DNA from: Candidatus Coatesiibacteriota bacterium | GTDB lineage: Bacteria > B130-G9 | Assembly: GCA_003647755.1 (NCBI GenBank) | Contig: QMNL01000036.1 | Span: 1 to 9,596 of the forward strand | Direction of reading: 5' to 3' | Length of the DNA: 9,596 bases | Part shown: piece after piece, positions 4,982-9,596 of the stretch | Layout of the letters: each line of letters opens with the position of its first letter | How positions within the stretch are numbered: the stretch's first letter is position 1 | Made by a program: the position numbers and the translations under genes | The notes under the pieces: model-generated | What the model was told of the DNA's origin: nothing | Seen by the model: only the letters and a program-made list of their open reading frames with translations | Database searches by the model: none

Positions 4982-7510
4982 TTGACAGGTGTTTACGCTG
5001 TGTCCGACAACGACCGCCTCGCCCCGCTTGCACTGTTTCTTGCCTGCTCTCTATCGTTCGCGGTTCTCCTTTCGACGCTCTCAACCTCCGTTCACACGGG
5101 CGATAGTGGCGAACTCCTAGTTTCTGCATGGTCGCTGGGCATACCCCACAACCCCGGCTATCCGGTCTATTCACTTTTGGGTCGGCTGGCGGAGTTCCTG
5201 GGCCTGGGGAACGCGGCGTTCCGTGTCAACCTCCTCTCTGCGCTATGCACCGTGCTGGCATCCGCCTTCCTGTTCATCACGGTCTATCACCTGCTCCGAC
5301 ACCTTGTTGCCGCAACGATGGCGGCGCTGCTCTTGTCCATCTCGGCCACGGTCTGGTGGCAGGCGACGGACGCTGAGGTCTATACGCTCTATCTGCTATC
5401 ACTCTCGGTGCTGGGATATACTCTCACGCGCTTTCTTACCGGCAATGACGTCCGGTGGCTTTACTGCGCCTCGTTTATTTTTGGGCTGTCGCTGGGCAAC
5501 CACGTATCGCTGGTCATGATGGTTCCGGCGATCGTGTGCCTATTGTGGGGCAATAAGAACATTCGGGATGCGAAGATTGCCTTCGTCGCTCTCGCTCTGA
5601 TTATCCTCGGCCTTTCCTGCTACATATACCTGCCCATCCGTGCATCAACCTCGCCGTCAATCAACTGGAGCCACCCCGACACGCTTGCAGGTGTCATCTA
5701 CCACGTGGGCGCAGCCGAGCACCGAGGCAAGGCCATGTTCACTGAGGGCTACCAGGCCCCGCTGGACCGATTTGCCTCCATTGCCCAACTGCTCACGACT
5801 CAATATGGGCCAGCATCCGCCATCTTCATCGCCATTGCGCTGTGGGGACTGTGGTCCATTAGGCGGAAGCGCAGGTTGGTGGCCGCGGCCGCCCTGGCAG
5901 TGGGCTTCAACGTCATCTATATCCAGTTCGCCAACGTCGTCCCGCTTCAGGCGACCGGCTTTGGCTACCCATCTTATCTTGCGCTGGTGCTGCTGTTTGT
6001 AGCGGGCCTTGTGCGGTTCATGCAAAAGCTCCCTCACCTTGCGGTTACTATGTCTTTCCTTGTTGTTCTATCCGGGATTTTCACAAACTATCACGCGAAC
6101 GATCGCTCCGAGGACCTTCTGGAGTATCAATACGCACGGAACCTGCTCTCACCGCTGCCTCATCACGCCGCCCTGTTCGCCAAGGGCGACAACCAGATAT
6201 TCGGCCTGCTGTATCTGCAATCTGTAGAGGGCGTTCGGCCTGACGTCTCGCTCTATGATGCTTACGGAGAGATCGCGGTCCCGCTGAAGTCATTCGCTGG
6301 CTTCAGGACCGCTGGGGGGTTGCCGAGGATTGAAGAGGTCTGTCGGTCGTTCCGGACGTGTTTTTTTGGTTTTGCGCCCGACGATGAGCTTGGGGCACGG
6401 GCGAAGGAGCTAACGCCGGTGGGTGTCCTTCAGGTGTTGGGCGATAGCTCTTGGCTCAGCGATGCTGTCTGCTGGGCGCTTTACTCCCTGGACGGCGTCG
6501 ACGATGAGAGGATATTCAAGCGGATTCTCTCCCAGGAGATAGCGGCCAGCTACCACTTCCACCTTGCGAAGCACTATCTTGAGTGTGGAGATAAGGGCCG
6601 GTGGCGAGAGGAGCTCCTCGAAAGTTCCCGAGCGGGCCGCCAGGTCGATTTCATACGTGCGCAGGTCGGCGATCAATACGCCGAGGCCGGGATGATCGAT
6701 GACGCAATCCGGGAGTTCGCTGCTGCCCGCAGGCTCGATCCCAGCGATGCGGATTACAGCAACCAGCTCGGTGTTCTCTTCAGGAGGTCTGGCCAGAACG
6801 AGAAGGCGATAGAGGCATTTAGCGCGGCGCTTGCCGCCAAGCCTCGAGAGAGTGTTTACGCATATAACCTCGGCAATGCGCTCAGCGCAGTCGGCAGAAT
6901 CGATCAGGCGATCCTGAACTATAAGCTCGCTTTGAAAAGCGCTAGCAATCCCGCCGAGGTCCTGAACAACTTGGGGCAGGCATACAGGCGAAAGGGCGAT
7001 TCTGAGCAAGCCATCGAGGCTTTCAGGAAGGCGATACGAGCCAAGCCCGACTACCTTGCGCCGAGGTTGAACCTGGGCGTTACTTTTGCCGCGATGGGAC
7101 AATACGAACGCGCAATCGCAGAGTACAAGGCAGCCCTTGCGATCGACCCGAACTCCAAGGAGCTTCACAACAACCTGGGCACCGCCTACAAGCGGAGCGG
7201 GGAGATCAGCAGGGCAATCGAGCAATTCCGCAAAGCGGCGAAGATCGATCCCAACTTCCTCGCGGCTCGCGTGAACCTGGGCTCCACGTTTGCGCAGATG
7301 CGCAGATACGAGCTGGCAATTCCCCAGTATGAGGCTGCGCTCAGGATTGACCCCAACTATGCAAGCGCCTACTTTGACCTCGGGGCGATCTACCTCCAGA
7401 AGAGGGAGATCGGGCCGTGCAAGAAGATGTGGAGAAAATTTCTGAAGCTTGAGCCGAGCGGCCCTCGAGCGCGGCGGGTCAGGGAGGTCTTATCTACGCT
7501 CCCGCCTTAA
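4982..7510 (+). CDS. DUF2723 multi-pass membrane protein (GT-C-like) with C-terminal TPR domain
   Basis: An 842 aa protein. Residues 14-370 are a multi-pass membrane domain of the DUF2723 family: T39-G-D41-S-G-E44 and GIPHNPGYPVYSLLG (53-67) in the first outside loop, WWQATDAEVYTLY (125-137), and about 9-11 hydrophobic helices. This family resembles GT-C protein O-mannosyltransferases, and the acidic D41/E44 and D130/E132 are candidate catalytic or metal-binding residues. Glycosyl transfer from a lipid-linked sugar is inference. Residues 391-430 (PHHAALFAKGDNQIFGLLYLQ, then GVRPDVSLYDAYGE) are the soluble segment normal for the family. Residues 560-835 are eight TPR units of 34 aa with LNNLG..Y...G....AI..F..A and I.P signatures, likely a partner-binding arm. 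The start is uncertain: TTG 4982 is close to the previous stop; GTG 5000, with a weak CAGG 10 nt upstream, would remove six residues and leave the topology unchanged. Confidence 0.88.
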   Translation: MTGVYAVSDNDRLAPLALFLACSLSFAVLLSTLSTSVHTGDSGELLVSAWSLGIPHNPGYPVYSLLGRLAEFLGLGNAAFRVNLLSALCTVLASAFLFITVYHLLRHLVAATMAALLLSISATVWWQATDAEVYTLYLLSLSVLGYTLTRFLTGNDVRWLYCASFIFGLSLGNHVSLVMMVPAIVCLLWGNKNIRDAKIAFVALALIILGLSCYIYLPIRASTSPSINWSHPDTLAGVIYHVGAAEHRGKAMFTEGYQAPLDRFASIAQLLTTQYGPASAIFIAIALWGLWSIRRKRRLVAAAALAVGFNVIYIQFANVVPLQATGFGYPSYLALVLLFVAGLVRFMQKLPHLAVTMSFLVVLSGIFTNYHANDRSEDLLEYQYARNLLSPLPHHAALFAKGDNQIFGLLYLQSVEGVRPDVSLYDAYGEIAVPLKSFAGFRTAGGLPRIEEVCRSFRTCFFGFAPDDELGARAKELTPVGVLQVLGDSSWLSDAVCWALYSLDGVDDERIFKRILSQEIAASYHFHLAKHYLECGDKGRWREELLESSRAGRQVDFIRAQVGDQYAEAGMIDDAIREFAAARRLDPSDADYSNQLGVLFRRSGQNEKAIEAFSAALAAKPRESVYAYNLGNALSAVGRIDQAILNYKLALKSASNPAEVLNNLGQAYRRKGDSEQAIEAFRKAIRAKPDYLAPRLNLGVTFAAMGQYERAIAEYKAALAIDPNSKELHNNLGTAYKRSGEISRAIEQFRKAAKIDPNFLAARVNLGSTFAQMRRYELAIPQYEAALRIDPNYASAYFDLGAIYLQKREIGPCKKMWRKFLKLEPSGPRARRVREVLSTLPP

Positions 7511-7636
7511 GGCCCAGCGCGTGACAGGGTCTGGCGCGTGAAGTTGTGGAGACTATGAGAAGCGCGTTCAGGGCGGGAAATCGGCGAGCCCCAGAGATGT
7601 AGCTGTCCAAACACCAGCCCGGCAACGCCGCCTGTC
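7511..7636. other. convergent intergenic spacer
   Basis: This 126 bp spacer lies between two genes that end towards each other. GCGCGTGA occurs twice within 25 bp just after the DUF2723 stop. A small stem CGGC-AAC-GCCG (7620-7630) lies near the end of the radical SAM gene. Neither is followed by a T-run in either direction, so no confident intrinsic terminator is seen. Confidence 0.3.
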
Positions 7637-9121
7637 TCAGCGATCGGCTTCCTTTCCCCTGAACGAGCCCCTGAAAAGGTATCTAAAGAAAGTCTTGGCC
7701 GCCTTTTTTGTGCGGCTTATCTCGCTCGGATGACGCACCATTTGAAGGGCCTTGCGAGCGATGTAGCCGGGGCGAAGATAGAATCTCTTCCGCGCCTCAT
7801 CGCACCACCTAACGAGCTCCTCACCCGAGAACTCGCTCGTCCTGACAACGCAGTTGTGCAGACCCTCGCTGGTTAGCCAGTCCGAATACTTCCTGGCGGT
7901 CAGAAGGCCATCTCGCATGTACTGCTCGTACATCTCCGTTCCGGGATAGACCATTACCGGATAGAACTGTGCGGTGTCAGGCGAGAGCGCGATGGCTATA
8001 TCGAGCGTCTTCTGCATTGTCTCGGGCGTCTCCCCCGGAAGGCCGACCATGAAGCAGCCATGCACAAGTATCCCCGCTCTTCTGGCGTCGTGGGCGAACT
8101 GGTGCATCATCTCCACCGTCGTGCCCTTGTGGATAGCATCTAGCAGGGACTGCTCCCCGCTCTCGAAACCAACACAAACCATCCGGCACCCAGCTTGCCT
8201 CATTGCCCGCAAGGTCTCGTAGTCAACATCAACCCGGCAATTGGCGGTCCATGGGATTTTGATGCCGCGTTTTTGGACCAGCTCACAGAACTCGATGCAG
8301 CGGTCCTTGTTTGCAGGAAGGGTGTCGTCCTCGAAGAATATGGACCTCGCCCTGGGAAAGTGCGTGATTACATACTCCATCTCCTCGATGACGTTCTCGG
8401 GCGAGCGGAAGCGATAGCGCCTCCCGTGCATGGTCTGGGGATATACGCAGAATGTGCAGCCATTTGGACAGCCGCGGCCTGAGTTGATCGTTACCATCGG
8501 ATAGAGGGCGTTTGGGTTGAAATAATCCTTAATCCGCAGAAATTTCCTGTAGATGGGTGCAACGAAAGGCAATTGGTCTAGGTCTTCGATCGGCGCTCTG
8601 GGCCCGGTCCGCACGACCTGGCCGTCCTCCAAACAGGCGATGCCCGGTATCTCGCTGAGCGCAAGCTCGCCCGCGACCCATCTGGCAAGATCGAGGACGG
8701 TATAATCATATTCACCGATGCAGACTCCATCGAGCGCTTCTGTGCTGCGCAAAGTCTCCTCGGGCAGTGCTGATGGGTGTGTGCCTACGGCGAAGATTTT
8801 GGTCTTTATACGCTCTTTTATGGCGGCAGCAACGCCCAAGTCGTTCTCCACGCTTGGCGTAACTACGTCCATTATGACCAGATGAGGCGCAAAACCAACA
8901 ATCCTGGCGAGAAGCTCCTGAAAACCCATCCCGCGGGCTGGTGCATCCCACAGCTCGGCCTGAACGCCTGCCTGCAGGAGGACGCCGGTTGCATGAGCCA
9001 GCCAGATTGGATAGTAAAGCGTCCCGCTCTTAGTAACCGCCGGGCTGCGCTGGGGCCTTGAAAATTTCTTGAAATACGGGGCGTTGAGGAGCAGGACCCG
9101 TTCGTCGCTGAGTTTTTTCAC
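7637..9121 (-). CDS. B12-binding-domain radical SAM protein, HpnJ-like
   Basis: A 494 aa class B radical SAM enzyme. Residues 1-150 are a Rossmann-type cobalamin-binding domain (VLLLNAPYF; YYPIWLAHATGVLLQAG with ELWDAP; HLVIMDVVTPS; IFAVGTHPSALPEE). A DxHxxG base-off histidine motif is not visible, as in many relatives. Residues 208-400 are the radical SAM barrel. The cluster motif is C218-x3-C222-x2-C225 (GRGCPNGCTFCVYP), followed by FFEDDTLPANK, GFESGEQSLLDAI and HGCFMVGLPGET. The tail (about 410-494) is basic. The WLA...DAP start resembles HpnJ of hopanoid biosynthesis, but no squalene-hopene cyclase or other hpn gene is nearby, so substrate is open: an sp3-carbon rearrangement or methylation on a lipid or glycan is the family expectation. 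The start is GTG 9121 with only a weak AGGCGA upstream. Monocistronic and convergent with the DUF2723 gene. Confidence 0.85.
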   Translation of the reverse strand: MKKLSDERVLLLNAPYFKKFSRPQRSPAVTKSGTLYYPIWLAHATGVLLQAGVQAELWDAPARGMGFQELLARIVGFAPHLVIMDVVTPSVENDLGVAAAIKERIKTKIFAVGTHPSALPEETLRSTEALDGVCIGEYDYTVLDLARWVAGELALSEIPGIACLEDGQVVRTGPRAPIEDLDQLPFVAPIYRKFLRIKDYFNPNALYPMVTINSGRGCPNGCTFCVYPQTMHGRRYRFRSPENVIEEMEYVITHFPRARSIFFEDDTLPANKDRCIEFCELVQKRGIKIPWTANCRVDVDYETLRAMRQAGCRMVCVGFESGEQSLLDAIHKGTTVEMMHQFAHDARRAGILVHGCFMVGLPGETPETMQKTLDIAIALSPDTAQFYPVMVYPGTEMYEQYMRDGLLTARKYSDWLTSEGLHNCVVRTSEFSGEELVRWCDEARKRFYLRPGYIARKALQMVRHPSEISRTKKAAKTFFRYLFRGSFRGKEADR

Positions 9122-9139
9122 GTTTTCAGTTCGCCTGTT

Positions 9140-9168
9140 CTAATGTTTGCCTATTCTGGGCTTAACAA
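9140..9168 (-). promoter_or_regulatory. weak sigma70-like promoter for the radical SAM gene
   Basis: On the minus strand TTGTTA (9168-9163) is followed, after 17 nt, by CATTAG (9145-9140). These match the -35 in 4 of 6 and the -10 in 3 of 6 positions. The position, about 20 nt before the GTG, is reasonable but leaves a very short leader. Low confidence. Confidence 0.25.
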
Positions 9169-9291
9169 CTACACATGATACTACGCTTCATCGCCCAATG
9201 CCGGGCAGAAAGCAATGGACCTGCCGCGATCATCGATCCACAGACAAGCTATAGCAAGCGGCGAGCCGGGTCAAGCGGAGATGGCCATCCC

Positions 9292-9596
9292 AATAATCAG
9301 GAATAATGGCAAGGCAGATGGTGGGATGAACACGCCGGGCGCTGCGCAGATGCTATGAGTTCGGCAGGCATCGGTCTGTAAGTTACACCCGTTGGGTAAC
9401 TTTGGAGTGCGGTGGCTTGACACCGCTTTTTCTCGTCGCGGCTTGACGCGACATCTGTCCTATGTCAATCATCGCTACAGCAATCGCCTTTCGGAAAGTG
9501 ATGAAACCGTCTATTGGAGCGCGGTGTCAAGCCACCGCAAATGAAAGCGGCGTCAAGCCGCCGCACTCCAAAGGGCTAGAACCATCTGCGCCAATC
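9292..9596 (+). repeat. composite intergenic repeat, copy B (runs to window edge)
   Basis: Second copy of the unit at 2300-2594. The left flank 9292-9399 is in direct orientation to copy A, with the perfect 30 bp block at 9363-9392. The right flank begins at 9574 with GGCTAGAACCATCT, also direct. The unit may extend beyond the window. Apart from this unit and the weak promoter noted above, 9122-9291 holds nothing I recognise; that stretch does not resemble the sequence upstream of copy A, so homology begins sharply near AATAATCAG. Confidence 0.8.
9400..9573 (-). mobile_element. REPIN/MITE-like cassette, copy B, inverted relative to its flanks
   Basis: This 174 bp cassette matches the reverse complement of 2408-2580 with about 14 mismatches and one 1-nt indel by hand alignment (about 92%). 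Its terminal inverted repeats (9400-9429 and 9544-9573) agree at 28 of 30 positions. The two differences are paired across one hairpin stem (GCGGTG/CACCGC against GCGGCG/CGCCGC), so folding is kept. Palindrome order is GCGGTG, GTCGCG, spacer, GCGGTG, GCGGCG, as expected after flipping copy A. Confidence 0.75.

Noticed and set aside
6410..7225. 271-codon minus-strand open frame
   Set aside because: It lies entirely antisense to the clearly coding TPR region of the DUF2723 protein and has no family features; it is a by-product of codon bias.
2408..9573. One large inversion between the two repeat cores as the cause of their opposite orientation
   Set aside because: That event would exchange flanks. 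Both copies keep the same left flank on the left and the same right flank on the right.

Overview
The window comes from a moderately GC-rich bacterial chromosome. A lipobox protein and several signal peptides argue for a Gram-negative-type envelope. Intergenic hairpin repeats reading GGAGTGCGGCGGCTTGACGCC-like, a secreted beta-helix protein ending in a fibronectin-like domain, a DUF2723-TPR membrane protein and an HpnJ-like B12 radical SAM protein are a combination I associate with uncultured PVC-type or candidate-phylum bacteria. I cannot name a taxon from this sequence alone.

Layout. (1) Positions 198-2002 hold a secreted right-handed beta-helix protein. Its stop codon overlaps the start of a 39-40 residue peptide gene with its own strong ribosome binding site. 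The peptide looks like a RiPP precursor: a YxxPxV motif in the N-terminal half and a small Gly/Ser/Thr/Cys tail. Two stable hairpins follow, the second terminator-like. (2) Positions 2003-2717 are non-coding and structured. They contain the first copy of a roughly 295 bp repeat and a near-consensus sigma70 promoter. (3) Positions 2718-7510 are a four-gene run on the plus strand: a lipoprotein, a signal-peptide protein with a related fold (both LPP20/FlgT-like by pattern), a PaaI-type hotdog thioesterase, and an 842 aa DUF2723 membrane protein with eight C-terminal TPR units. Gaps are 8, 71 and 4 bases. (4) A convergent B12-binding radical SAM gene lies on the minus strand at 7637-9121. (5) The window ends with the second copy of the repeat.

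The most unusual observation is in the repeat pair. The outer flanks of the two copies (about 108 bp left, about 14 bp right) are in the same orientation. The inner 173/174 bp cassette, bounded by 30 bp terminal inverted repeats, is in opposite orientation in the two copies, at about 92% identity by hand alignment. The hairpin stems also show paired, compensatory substitutions. This suggests local flipping of a REPIN/MITE-like cassette. The second item is the candidate peptide precursor, for which the window shows no maturation genes.

The genes 2718-7510 look like one envelope-directed transcription unit, but no common pathway can be proven. No tRNA, rRNA, CRISPR array or transposase gene was seen.
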